From: Podospora comata
Lineage: Eukaryota; Ascomycota; Sordariomycetes; Sordariales; Podosporaceae
DNA length: 64,000 nt
Reading direction: 5' to 3'
Assembly: GCA_017354895.1 (NCBI GenBank)
Contig: CP071493.1
Location: 7,564,001 to 7,628,000 of the forward strand
The translations under genes and the position numbers were made by a program. The notes beneath the pieces are model-generated. The model was not told the origin of the DNA. It saw only the letters and a program-made list of their open reading frames with translations, and did not search any database. Positions within the stretch are counted from its first letter, which is position 1, and each line of letters opens with the position of its first letter. Positions 1 to 10,743 of this stretch are shown one piece after another.

Positions 1-563
1 TATTCTATACGATCTAAAGAGGGTACTTTCTAAACTAAATATAAAGCTTCGTACGTTAATACCTTTATCCTTAAGGCCGGGTACGGTACTACCTTAGGTA
101 TTCTAAATACTATAAAACCTCCGAGAAACTAATTTATAATTAACGCTTATTAAAATTTATATTATTAACTATTAAAATAGTTCCCTGACCTCGATATTAA
201 TTACTATAGACTAACTTACTAAGGGTACGATAGCTATAATACATTAGGTAGCCCTCCTTTAGTCAGAGAACGCTTCGCTCCGTAAAGCTAATGAGGCACT
301 AAGTAAGCACCGAAAAACTAAAAAAACACGTATACGGCTCGGAGGATCACTTACTATGCAAGATGCACATGATCTACTGGACCAGAAGGCCGTGGGTGGG
401 GAGGCAGTGGAAGAAATATAGCCGGATGGCGGTAGTGCAGGGGGGGCTCGTACGAAGGTTCAGTGCTGTGGTGTGTGCGGCAAGCCTGGCCATAATGCCC
501 GCACTTACCAGGAGGCTGCAGAAGGGTCTGATTCAACTGTTTCTAACGTAATTGTAGTTGGTT
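1..563 (+). mobile_element. Pogo/Fot1-type transposase, C-terminal fragment
   Basis: This is the last part of a DDE transposase of the Tc1/mariner-Pogo (Fot1) superfamily. From about 270 the frame reads a basic region (KHRKTKKTR), then GGSLTMQDAHDLLD, then a C-terminal zinc knuckle with CCGVCGKPGHNAR at about 460-510, which is the usual tail of fungal Pogo transposases. One in-frame TAG lies between the LLDQK region and the knuckle. The first 340 bases are AT-rich with many TA steps, as RIP gives, while the last 220 bases are GC-balanced. The catalytic DDE domain lies off the left edge. Dead DNA transposon remnant. Confidence 0.75.
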
Positions 564-615
564 CTTAATGTTGTGGTCTAGCAATTGAGGATAGTTATAG
601 TAAGGTGGTGGAGAG

Positions 616-649
616 TGCGTCGCTCGCTTATCTGCGTCGCTCGCTTATC
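616..649. repeat. Tandem duplication of a 17-bp unit
   Basis: Two perfect adjacent copies of TGCGTCGCTCGCTTATC lie 50 bases after the Pogo transposase stop. Sub-terminal repeats are common near transposon ends, so this may mark the 3' end region of the Pogo element; no matching terminal inverted repeat can be tested because the 5' end is outside the window. Confidence 0.6.
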
Positions 650-732
650 ATGCACGTTACTACAATAGGCTAATCTTAGCTTAGCACAGCTCTCAATTGT
701 TGATTGAGCTGACCAACAGAAAGCCGTTGCAT

Positions 733-1025
733 TAGGGAGGCTTTTCATGTCTAATATTATATTTCTCGCGATGATCAAAGTCTTCTGCAACCCATCCTGT
801 GTCCATATCCAGGAGGAAGAATCCAGTAGTGCCGAAAGAGCACTGTTCGAGTCGAGGACGGACATCATGAATGGCGATGTTGTCCACCTTTTCGAGCAGC
901 ACGTTGGTCTGGGGGATCTTCTTTGTAGGCTTCTGCCGTCTATGTTCGTAAACGCGTTCAGCCTCAAATTTGGAATCCTGTTGTAGGAAATACATCCATG
1001 AGTGAATAGGATCCGTGGCAGCCAT
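733..1025 (-). pseudogene. CmcJ/AsaB-like 2OG oxygenase family, N-terminal fragment
   Basis: The frame starts with ATG at 1025 and gives about 96 residues (MAATDPIHSWMYFLQQ...). The order of features matches the N-terminus of fungal AsaB/CmcJ-type hydroxylase/desaturase proteins: an N-terminal YFL motif, a central VDNIAIHDVRP stretch (the family usually has HD[VA]R), then FGTTGFFLLD. Known members are about 280-320 residues and often sit in secondary-metabolite clusters; here the frame ends after about a third of that length, near 733, and I see no continuation of the catalytic half. Probably a truncated relic next to the Pogo scrap. Family assignment is from remembered motif order, not a search. 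Confidence 0.45.
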
Positions 1026-2245
1026 GTTGTGTCGAGGGCGGTATTGTGTCAATTGAGAAAGTGAAGTGTGATGGTGCCACTACGGGTTTGGGGAAGGTTT
1101 TGTCAAAATCAGTCCTGGCAATTTTATGGATGCAGATTGGTTTCGGTTAAGCGTGGTGGCGTTTATTACTCTGGTACATGACTGGTAGGTGGCTGAAGAG
1201 GTGTGATAGGAAAAAATAGGCTTAAAGGTTGCTTGTTGTGGTCATGCAAAAGCCACCTCAATGTACCCAGTGAGCGAGTGGAGTGGTCGGATTCTTCTGT
1301 CCTGCCACTCGGGTAGCAAGAGGCCGGCTGCTCCTTCATTCCCCCTACCCCTAAGATACTTCAGATGGGGAGACACGTAAATCGCTGGGCCCACATACTC
1401 GCCCACAGGGCTCGTGTTGTTGGACTTGGAAAATTCAGCCTTTGTTACGTTCCCTCCACACCACGCGACTTTCTCCTGGACCCGCACCACCATTGATATC
1501 AAAAAGGAAGTTATCCCAAGTGTCGTACCAAAAGGACGTCCTTGGCCATGGGGCCAAGGGAAGGGGTATATCATCACACCAAGTAAATTGCTTTACTCCG
1601 CATGGGTTCGGGACTAATCCAGCAGATTTAATTGCATTTATCATGGAACATATTCTCATGCTTGTTCAGTGTCACAGCCTAGTTTTGTCAGCGAGATGAA
1701 GGTTCTTGAGGCGTTTGATGCAGATGAAGCAACATTAGGTAATAACCTAATTGATTGGAGCCCGAGACCATCCTCGGAGCTGTCAAAGTCGCCATTCAAC
1801 GGTTCAAATTAAGACTCGTTCAAATCCTGGAAGGGGAGAGATGTTCCTGTGTTTGACAAGTAACCAGAACCCTCATTATTGGAAAGGGGCTTTCAAATGG
1901 TTGAAGAGTGTCGAAGAGTGTTGGATTGTGTTGTGGATGTTAATGCGGTGGACCGTGGTGTGATAATGTGTTATGGATTATAGAATGGTGGAAATTGCTT
2001 GATTGTAGTCAGATAGTGTTTGAGACAACAACGTTGTTCTGCTTTAATAGTTTTTGTCATTTTGTTGTGTTTGTGTTGGTGATGAAGTGGGGAAGAAGTG
2101 TCTGGTTTGATCAACAGCTCATTGGCCGAAGTGACCCCACCTCCAGGTAGGCAGTCACCCCATAAAAGGGAATTTGTCCTTCCCAGGAACCAAAGATGAT
2201 GTAACCATTTTCATCTCGACATCACTGCTCACCTTACTTATTATA
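1026..2245. other. Intergenic; no convincing gene
   Basis: Short frames only, none with recognisable motifs. It contains the 58-bp element at 1521-1578 listed separately. The last 150 bases would hold the promoter of the F-box gene. Confidence 0.5.
1521..1578 (+). repeat. 58-bp LTR-like micro-element, copy 1, with 5-bp TSD
   Basis: The unit starts TGTCGTACCAAAAGG and ends ATCATCACA. It is flanked on both sides by CCAAG (1516-1520 and 1579-1583). The interior holds a near-palindrome, CCTTGGCC then a 4-base spacer then GGCCAAGG. Related copies lie at 7804-7863 and 57533-57592. TG...CA ends and a 5-bp duplication are what LTRs show, but 58 bp is far shorter than usual LTRs. It could be a solo LTR of a tiny retroelement or another short mobile element. 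Confidence 0.7.
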
Positions 2246-4347
2246 ATGTTCGAACGTCTCCCGGAGGAGCTGCTCCGAGAAGTGGCCAAAGGGTTTAACA
2301 TTCAAGATGTCAAAACCCTCTCGCTCGTCTCCAAGACCTTCCATGCCATATGGGGACCGAGGTTTTGGAGCACACTGTGTGTTAATACTGCTGGTCCAGG
2401 AGACCGACCATCATCTGTCAGCATCAAACGGATCGAACAATGCGCCCATGCGCTTCAGAATGCTACCTCCTCCATACAGAATGTCGCCGACATGGTGTTT
2501 CGACGGGACACTCGATGGAAGCTATGGGGCTATGAGAAGGAAGAAGACTGGCCCAACGTCGCCTGTCTCCACCGGCAACCACCACCGGAGGACCTTGGGG
2601 TGTGGAGAGCTCTGCAACGAGCAGCGCCAGTCGCTGGATGGTCAAAAGATGAATGGTCCTTAAGGAACCAAAGGTGCGTCGAAGAAAGCATAGAACGAAT
2701 GGGAAAGCAGCTGGGTCCCGACAACATGGACGACGTTGCCCTCGCTGTACAGTCTGTTCTCGAACGCATCCCCGCTGGCCAACTCCAATCTTTCACCTGG
2801 GACTTGGCAACATGCATTCCTCAGCCTATTTTGGATAGCCTCTTCCAAACGCAACCGCAGCTCCAGTCTATATCCTTGACGGCTGATACCCGTTGCAAGG
2901 CCATGACCAAAAACATCCACCTACCGTTCTGCCAGCTCAAACGGATTACTTGCAATACGATACCACGATCTTATGTTCTACCGGTTCGAACAATGCTTGA
3001 AAACAATAGAGGGCACTTGCATGACCTCCAAATCGAGGAATTGCCGTACGGGGACCTTTTCGAGGAGCTCTTATTTGGTCCAAAAGAATGTGAAGATTCC
3101 GCTGATCGGTGCCACAGTATGTTGGGAGCGAATCTTGATGTATTGTTTCCATCACTTGCAACCCTGTCTTTGAGATCGGTCTATTTGACCAAGAGAATGG
3201 ATCGAGCATTCAACATCAGTGGTCTCGATGCACTTACATTACGCCAGTGTTCGCGATCGAGTGAATTCCTCGAAAGAATAATGACAGCAAACAGACCCCT
3301 TCAGCTCAAGACCTTTGAGTTCATGTCTAGCCATGGGCACGATAATGATGACTATGACGCGGAGACGAATACAGTCAACACCTTTCTTCTATCATTCAAC
3401 GGTCTAGAAAACCTATACATCGGTTTTGCCAGAGATTTCGACGAAGACAGCGCTGGCCTCCACCCCCTCTGGTCTACCGTTGGCCATCACGGCTCAACAC
3501 TGAAGAGGCTGGTGGTCCATCAGCGAGGCGTATGGACAGGTCCAATGTGCACAATGGGCGTCTTTGAGAGAAATGTCGATCCCATTAGAGACGTCGATGG
3601 CACGCTCGATATTTCAGAGACGAACATCAGCAAGTGGGCGCTGGATCCCGCCGAAAATCCCCTATCAGCCCTTCCAAAACTTGAATGCCTCGGCCTACCT
3701 TGCGCTGTTTCAGGCTGGAGCGAGTCCGATACGTGGGCGAGACATAGTATAGAACCAGGTGTGCGGTCCGAGCCTTTTATTGTATGTATCTTGCATTGCG
3801 GCTTGTACTGATAACTTCCTAACCGATCGTTAAAAACATCCAGATAACCCTCCTCAAGCCGTTTACCGGAGGCTCACGGAGCCTCAGGCTCCTCCATTTC
3901 CGAAAAACAGGCTCAGGTTATGCCTGGGCCTTCAAAGCGACCAGCCTCCCGCCTTATTCCAGGCGACGGCGGGCCGCGTCGACTCGGGCCCACGATGCTG
4001 AAGACGTTTTCCTCCTTCCCATCCCTCCTTCCGATATGTTATCATCCCTCCGCCCACCTTTCTCCTGTTTTCTCAATTGGGCCTTCGGGCCAAAGGGCAT
4101 TCGCTCCCTCCAGGCCGTCGCTTTTGGGGATTTTGCAAACGGCCACATGGGCGGCAAATTCCTTCACAACATCTTTGCCATTCGTAACAAGGATGAGCTG
4201 CGAGGATACCAGGTGTTTGACTGTCGCGACAAAGCCCATGAGCACAAATGGCGGGCCATGGTGGATAGGTACGCTGACTTTCTGGAATCATGCCCCGTCG
4301 GGCCACGGGTGGAAAGTTGGGGGGATGGGTCGAGGTATTATTTCTAA
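2246..4347 (+). CDS. F-box protein with leucine-rich-like body
   Basis: Two exons are read: 2246-3781 and 3844-4347. The intron (62 bases) starts GTATGT and ends CCAG, phase 0. The product is about 679 residues. It starts MFERLPEELLREVAK, followed by LSLVSKTFHAIW, the hallmark of an F-box at residues 1-45, which in this family binds SKP1 and recruits substrates to an SCF ubiquitin ligase. The rest has irregular leucine-rich spacing typical of fungal F-box proteins and ends DGSRYYF. An in-frame TTG lies upstream, but ATG 2246 puts the F-box at the N-terminus. No frameshift or stop is seen; the substrate is unknown. Confidence 0.8.
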
Positions 4348-4422
4348 TTGAGAAGCGCTCTTATATGGGGCTGTGATAGCCTAGAGAAACACATGTACTT
4401 CAGGAAAATATAAACACGGCAA

Positions 4423-4869
4423 TTATTCCAACTTTGCCCGATTCTCCTCTGCTGGAAAAGGAAGGCAATTTGTGCGGGAGAATTCGTTGCAAAATCGGTG
4501 TTTTTGGCTGTTGGGTTGGTAGATCAAGAAGAGGCCATGGCGCTGGCTGGGTGTATGTCGTCGGTCGTGTAGCCTCGTGGTCGGATTCCTCACCTGTGGC
4601 TTGAGGGATCTGCGGGATTGCGGGTGGTGGTCTCGAGGGGAGGGTGGTGGCCTCACTGGCGACGACGGAGGTATATCTGTTGCATCCAACCCTTCCTTTG
4701 CACGTGCGTCCTCCTGGCGCATGATTATCCGCGTGTCAGGCAGTTCTGTCAGGTTGTCCTGGCCGTCATTGAGCGAGCATGCCAAGTCAGTCAGATATGC
4801 CACGTGCTGATGCTCGGCATTTTCTGCGTCAACGGCTGTGGTGAGAAGATCCAAGATGCGCTGACGCTG
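4423..4869 (-). other. In-frame extension beyond the ankyrin gene stop
   Basis: Directly after the TAG that ends the ankyrin frame, the same frame stays open for about 144 more codons, starting QRQRILDLLTTAVDAENAEH and ending EENRAKLE. Either the true stop is here and the TAG is a mutation (CAG to TAG), or a small intron removes the TAG. I see an acceptor-like CTTAG at the stop but no convincing donor. The stretch has a helical start and a low-complexity P/R/S-rich end, with no known domain. Confidence 0.35.
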
Positions 4870-7335
4870 CTAAGTTGTGGTAGTTGAAGCAAAGGAGAAG
4901 CTGGACAGAGTGCCGAGGTTCGTAGCTCGCGCTCCGTGCCCAAGCAAGCTTGCAACAGCCTGGGAATGGCCTTCGAAAGCCGCTCGCCTCAGGGGATCCC
5001 GGCCTAGTGCATCAAGTTCATGTACAGTCCCTCCGTGTTGGAGCAGCGCCTGAATCACTTGGACATGGCCACCACTCGCTGCCAAACACATCGGTGTATC
5101 CGTTGTTCCCTTGATCCTGGCGCCACGGGTGAGTAGGTAACTCGCAATCTCTGCATGTCCGTTTTGGCATGCGATAATGAGAGGTCTGGTCGCCTTCTTG
5201 TGCAAAGAGTCGAGTCGTGCACCACGAGCCACCAGAGTCTTCACTGCCCTGAGGTTTCCCGCGCGGACAGCAACGTGCAGTGGTGTTTCGTCTGCCATGT
5301 TCTGCACATTGCAACTTGCTCCCGCGTTCAAGAGGAGCGATATTTCACTGTGAGTTGCATACTGACATGCATAGTGCAGTGGTCGGTTGTGCTCAAGGCA
5401 CTCGGCTTCGAGCGATACCCCTGCTCTAACAAGCTTCTCAATGACCCCAAAGCTCCTACACATGGCGGCAACATGAAGTGGGGAGCGGCCGTTGATGCTA
5501 CGAGCATTTAACTCGGTCCTCTTGTTCGCAATCAGAAGGCCGACGGCCTCTTCGTGACTGTTGTAGCTAGCCCAGTGCAGCGCCGTAAAGTTGCCAGCAC
5601 TGCGAGTCCTGGGAGATGCCTTGTGCCGAAGAAGCAAATCCACAACGGCTGTGAGCCCGGCCTCGCAGCCGCTGCAAGTGGGGTTAGACTCTCTTCTTCC
5701 TGGGCCTCGAGATCTACTTTGGCATTGATGAGAGTCTCAACCACAGCGACACGGCCAGAGATGCAAGCAGCATGGAGTGGGGTTCTCATATGTAAGTCCT
5801 TTGCATTCCTGTTGGCTCCAAGTTGAAGGAGGAGTTTGACAATCTCATCATCGCCCGCCTCACTGGCTGCATGAAGTGGTGTTTTCTGTTCCTCGTCACG
5901 GGTGTCGATCATGGCGCGCTGCTTTACCAGGAAGCGGATGGCATCCAGCTGCCCATGGTCACACGCGATCCTCAAAGGTGTTTTTCCATGGGGACCACGG
6001 ACATTGATGTCTGCCTCTCGGTCTAGGAGAGTCGCTATGACTTGGTAGTGACCACTGGCAGCTGCCAGATGGAACGGGGAAAGCTTCCACTTGTCCTTGG
6101 ACTGTACGTTGGCACCCTCTGCAATCAACAACTCGACAATATCGTCGTGACCGCAGTGACAGGCGACGGAAAGAGGCGTTCTTCCGGTACCTTTGTGAGG
6201 ATGGTTGATGTCAGCCCTCTTGCGAATCAGCGAGGCCATTTCTTCCTGGTCGCCCCTTTGATCCGCCACAATGGGCTTCGGTGGTGGATGATTACCGTTA
6301 GACTGGAGGTATATATCGGTAGCTTCGAACTCGCCAGGGAATCGATTACCCAACTGAGACTTTGACGACATTGTCGCAGCTTGCTTGTTGGCGTTCGACC
6401 GTCTCAGTTGCCTCAAGCGTTGGCGGATGGGGGAAGATGGCGATTTGGGCAGAGACTCGTCCGAGACTGAACCGCTGGTGTTGGAACTCTTGTCGCTGAC
6501 AGGAGACCTTGGCTCGGAAGATGGGCTGTCTGGTAGCATCGTAAAGGGCATTGGGCATTCCCACGTGGGGTCTCGACAATCGTGATACTTGTTTTCATAA
6601 CTGGGACTTGGTGGTCTGACGTGCATGTCGAACAGGGGAACAGTATCGGGACGGCTCTCCGGGAAACTGTCAATTCTGTCCAATCTCCCTAACGATGCTG
6701 GCGCCGGTTCGGAACCAGCAACCGTTGACAGTTCGGTATCTCGGAGGGTGGATTGTTCTCGAACTGTGCTCCTGTCATGGCGTATTCGTTGGAAAATCTG
6801 CCGGGCGGTCCCTGCTCGAAGGAGCCTGTTTTGTTCCGTGAGACTCTGGCTGTGGGGAAGTGTCTGTCAGCTTGTGTAGGGACATGGCGCGCAACTCGAA
6901 CTGCAAGACTTACCAATACGCTGCACTGAGAAGTACCTGCAACGCCGAAATCTGGGAATCCAGTCGTTGTTCGTGTTCCTTGATCTTCGAGTCGATAAAC
7001 AACTGTTTCAGGCGCGACACAATTGTATATTCGAGCAGTCCCGCCACATCTTGGTCCAGCGTTTCAATAAAGACCTGGCATCCTTCCATGGCCACTCCCA
7101 AGCTGTCATGCATTTCCTCGCCATCGGGGCTTGTGGACGCGTATAACTCCGCCCAATCCTTGACTTGTGCCAGCGCGGCTCGTACTGTAGATAACTTTGC
7201 GATCAAAAGTTGTAGCGAACGTGCGCCCTCAGACCATCGCTGTTTGAGGGAATAGAGGTTGGTTGTGACCCGGGCGATGATTGTTACGATTTCACTGCAG
7301 GCTGCAACGGCGCCAATGATCGAGAGGGGCTCCAT
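4870..7335 (-). pseudogene. Ankyrin-repeat protein with fungal STAND N-terminal domain
   Basis: Exon 1 is 7335-6914 (ATG at 7335). The intron 6850-6913 has GTAAGT and ACAG, phase 2. Exon 2 runs on from 6849. Residues 1-140 (MEPLSIIGAVAACSEI...) match the N-terminal domain that fungal STAND/NLR proteins carry in place of an effector (PigL_N/HeLo-like group). A Ser/Pro-rich linker follows, then about 13 ankyrin repeats, many with TPLH. Near 5678 the frame shifts by one base inside repeat 6 (TPLAAA then CEAGLTAVVDLLL), so the gene is broken or the assembly has an error there. There is no NACHT or NB-ARC domain between the N-domain and the repeats. The frame ends in TAG at 4870 but stays open after it. 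Confidence 0.75.
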
Positions 7336-8062
7336 TGTCGAGGTTTAGAGGGCCACGGAAAAGAGAGACTGGAGTAGCGACAACCAAGCGGGAGCGGAGG
7401 GGAAAGAAATAAGAACCAGGCCAGCGAGGTGTCGTTCCGATTCGTGGCCCGTTGGCCTCTCCATGATGCACCCCCCGGCAAAGATGAGGTGACACCACTG
7501 GTAACTCGGAGCCGGGCAGGGGAATTTACACAACATACTGCACAGTTTGTGCTGCGACATTGGTACCAGGGTGTATCGGTGCCGTAGAATTGGCTCCCTC
7601 ACGAGTCACGCAATCTGGAAGAAGCTCTTGATATGAGTTGATGAGGTGAAAAAACTGAATGGCGGAAACTCTGGTGTGGTAAACTGATGAAGAACCACGC
7701 AACCACCTGTTGGAGTGAGGAACTGAATGTGGAAGGAAGCATGGGTCACTCAGGGACCCACACAACATCGGACACCAGGAAAACACAAAGTTTCATACCA
7801 TCGAGTCGTACCATAAGGACGTCCATAGCCACGGGGCCAAGGCAATAAAGATATTTCACCACAAAGACCCACATAAGGGTTATTGTGACAGGAGCCCGTA
7901 CTCTCGGGCTGACGCCCAGTTGTGCAGATCTATTGACAAGACCTCCTGAATGCTTCCGGAGAGTGGCTGTGAGTTTTTCAGAAAGCGGAAATGGTTGAAC
8001 AAGCTGCAAATGGAGTTTCGTACATGATACCCCTGAATTTACCGCCCTGACGTCCTGATAAT
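7336..8062. other. Intergenic, with a degraded micro-element
   Basis: No gene is recognised. It holds the upstream region of the ankyrin gene, the third micro-element copy at 7804-7863, and possibly more of the decayed Copia sequence just beyond 8063. Confidence 0.45.
7804..7863 (+). repeat. 60-bp LTR-like micro-element, copy 2 (degraded)
   Basis: It reads AGTCGTACCATAAGGACGTC and later GGGGCCAAGGCAA, ending TTTCACCACA, and aligns end to end with the copies at 1521 and 57533. The first base is A instead of T, the palindrome is damaged, and the flanks (CATCG and AAGAC) do not form a target duplication, so it is probably older. Confidence 0.6.
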
Positions 8063-8239
8063 TCAACACGACGGTTCTTTAGAGAAAGGTAGTCGATTGA
8101 TGGAATTGAGGTACGGCCACAACCTTTCGGTGGCCTGGAATTGAAGCGCATAGTCGAAACCCTCCCAGTCGTCAGGACTAGTGAGGAAGACGCTGGTCTC
8201 CGAACAAGCAATGAGGAGTTTGTTCAAGTCAATAGACAT
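8063..8239 (-). mobile_element. Ty1/Copia-like gag N-terminus, fossil fragment
   Basis: A short frame from ATG 8239 gives 58 residues with LTSPDDWEGFDYALQFQ and LWPYLN. Fungal Copia gag proteins begin with a similar block (a [LS]xGPDDWxxW-like motif then a [LV]WxxVxP-like motif). Only this end of gag is visible; the element is broken and very incomplete. Similarity is by motif memory. Confidence 0.4.
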
Positions 8240-8639
8240 CGCGATGAATTCTTTGGTGGTTATTAATAGGTAGGTATTGCGTATAGCTCCGAATAATCGT
8301 TCAAAATGACACTCTAACTACGAAGTGTCAAACAATAATATGGGGTGCCAATTTAGTCAACTTGTTGGTGGTCGGAGGGACGAGGGCCAGGTAGCACAGG
8401 TCGTCAAGGTTCCACTGCCCAAGATATTAATTCCTTAACAGTGGACCTCTCACTGTCTAATTCAACTGGATCCAGGCACCTGACTACCCGTGCCCCAAAA
8501 AGCCCCACTCTTTTTCGACCACGCAAGCAGGGCACTCGGGCAAAGATCAACTCATCGTCACCAAGCACAAAAGAGCTCACCACTTTGCTATACCTGAGAA
8601 TAGGGAGTCGGCAACAGCGATAGAGGCGATAGAGGCCGC

Positions 8640-9390
8640 CGGCCAGTACTACCCAGCCTTTTTGATCTTGGCTGGCCAGCTTCATATGACCCAGTGGTAT
8701 CATCAGAAGGAATTGGAGCCGGAGACGGTGATATCAGTGTCCCCAAGTGGCTATTCGAATGACGAGCTTTCCCTGGATTGGCTTCAGCACTTCAACAAGC
8801 ATTCGAAGAAGTCCCAGGTTGGTACTCATCGGCTACTTATCGATCCCTCTGTTGTACTCGTTGCTTTGCGTCAGCGGGTGCGGCCAACCACCCTCCCCCC
8901 CCATGCCTCACCACCCTGCCTCATCCCCCTTTAACACACCTGTCACACTTCGTCAGATGAACAAGGTGGCTGATAAGGTGTGGAATTCACTGCCAGAGGA
9001 TCTGCCTGAGGAAGTCTTCGATGACGTGGGAAGGTTCATCAGGGCACCGCTCACATCGGCCGCTGAGCTCATCCAGATGAAGAGGGACCTGGGCGCTACA
9101 CAAATGGCCCAGGCAGGTGCAAGGGCCCGCAGAGTGGCAAAAGGGCGCCCCTTGCAATCAGGGGGGGTGCTTACAGTGGCCGAACGGGAGGCAAATGGTC
9201 CAAAGGAGGGATGATGAAGCCCTCACCAAGGCCAAAAGGATGGTTGAAGCTGCGGAGCAAAAGTTCCACAACCACCGGAAAAGGACAATTGCCGAAGCCG
9301 CAAAGGCCGCTCGGAATTGGTACAGTACTGGGAGGCTTAAGCCGGCCGAAATCGTGGACAGATCCGGGGTTTTGAAGCGGTCTCACACCT
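8640..9390 (+). mobile_element. Pogo/Fot1-type transposase, second C-terminal fragment
   Basis: From about 8958 the sequence reads MNKVADKVWNSLPEDLPEE, then QSGGVLTVAE near 9150. In a shifted frame, DEALTKAKRMVEAAEQKFH and ARNWYSTGRLKP follow up to 9390. This coiled, basic tail with GGVLT is typical of the end of Pogo-class transposases in fungi. At least one frame change lies near 9190, and no DDE domain is seen. It differs clearly from the fragment at 1-563 (no zinc knuckle), so it belongs to another Pogo subfamily. Confidence 0.6.
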
Positions 9391-10493
9391 AAAATACTGT
9401 AAAATAATCAATTGTATTGATTGACTTGGCTTAACTTGTCTTAAGGAGAGAAAGAAGCAAGAAGACTATCATAACAGGAAGAGGCTCTTTATGAGCACCT
9501 GAACTTCGCTCCCTATCGCTCAGTGGGCCCAGTTGGCTTGGATCCATGATTTGGTAAGGTTACAAGGGAGCTAAGTTACCGATAAGGTACTTGTATTGCT
9601 CGTGAGGCTGCAGGGAGCAGTTGGGAACTATGCAGGGGCCCGTTGGGAGCGATGTGGGCACAGAATCAATAATATTGAGATTGCTGGAAAATTCCACGAA
9701 TAAGTGCTGCATTTTATTAACATGAACCATAACGCTCGCAGCGGGCCACAGAGTTTTCTGCCACAGCTGCCACAATGAACCACAAGTGAGTCACAGTGCT
9801 CTCTGCCACAGGACTCTCAACAGGTTTGAAGCCAAGGCGTTTTCACTCACTGGAATCAATTGAACATCCAGACTGTCACTTCCACGGAAATCCAATACAG
9901 ATTTCGGAAGACATACTGCCAAAAGCTGAGGAAGATTTCTCTCCCTAGCTTCGACATTCACACCCCTCAGTCTTCCAATAAACCTGAAGCATATAAGCGC
10001 CGATAGAAAATAGAAATCGAAAATAAAACGGGCTGTAGAATATAGAGGTCCTTCGGTACATCGAGCTTGCATTTTTAGGCTCTCAGGCGGAATGATGATG
10101 AAGCATAGCTCTTTGTATAACTGGACATTTACCACTCCGATCTTCGAAGCCGAAACCAAGATCATATGTGTGCTATTGCAAGGAATGCGTTTTGCTGAGG
10201 ATTCAGCCGAGAGACTGGATCACTTTCGGATGTCCGTGCACGTTTGTGATGGACTTGGCTCATTACTGCGGCACAGCCCAGGCCCTCACCTCAGGTATAT
10301 AGTCGTTTGCTCCCCCTAGCCAACCCGCAAATCTCGGGTCTTGGGGTTTTTGATATTGGGTCGATATGCTATAATCCTGTAAGATCTGGACTGCTTTTGG
10401 GAAACCGGCGGTAGGACGGACCAGTCCCTTCTCAAGTGCCTGCTGTTCTGTTTACCCCATTATCTCTGCTCCGTAGAAGGACGTGCTGTAGAG
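9391..10493. other. Intergenic; nothing recognised
   Basis: Only short frames without motifs. The base composition is ordinary and I see no RNA gene. Confidence 0.45.
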
Positions 10494-10740
10494 TGTCACA
10501 GGTAGGACCGGTTAATAGGTTAATGAGAGAAGTATTTAGCTAAGCTACAATCTGGGCTCTATTCCACCGGCTACAGGCAGGCTCTATTGTCAAGACGTAG
10601 CTCAAGGAGCTACAAACAGGTTGGACTAGAGTCGCATACGTCCCTCCTTATAAGAACTTTATGGGAATGGCGGGATTAGTTGAATCGGGCGGTGCGAGCT
10701 AATCAATCCGTTAATCAGGTGAGGCTGCTACGGCTGGACA
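10494..10740 (-). mobile_element. Solo-LTR-like copy of LTR family A
   Basis: In the minus direction this resembles the Gypsy LTR at 28685-28919: the stretch 10494-10632 matches its end half, including shared GGGCTCTATTCC and CTATTGTCAAGACGTAGCTC. It has TG...CA-like limits (TGTCACAGG at the left, GGCTGGACA at the right), but the flanks show no target duplication and the last 100 bases have drifted. An old, degraded solo LTR. Confidence 0.55.
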
Positions 10741-10743
10741 GTT

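Noticed and set aside
7804-8239. Copy 2 of the micro-element as the LTR of the nearby Copia gag scrap
   Set aside because: Their orientations disagree and the other two micro-element copies have no Copia sequence beside them.
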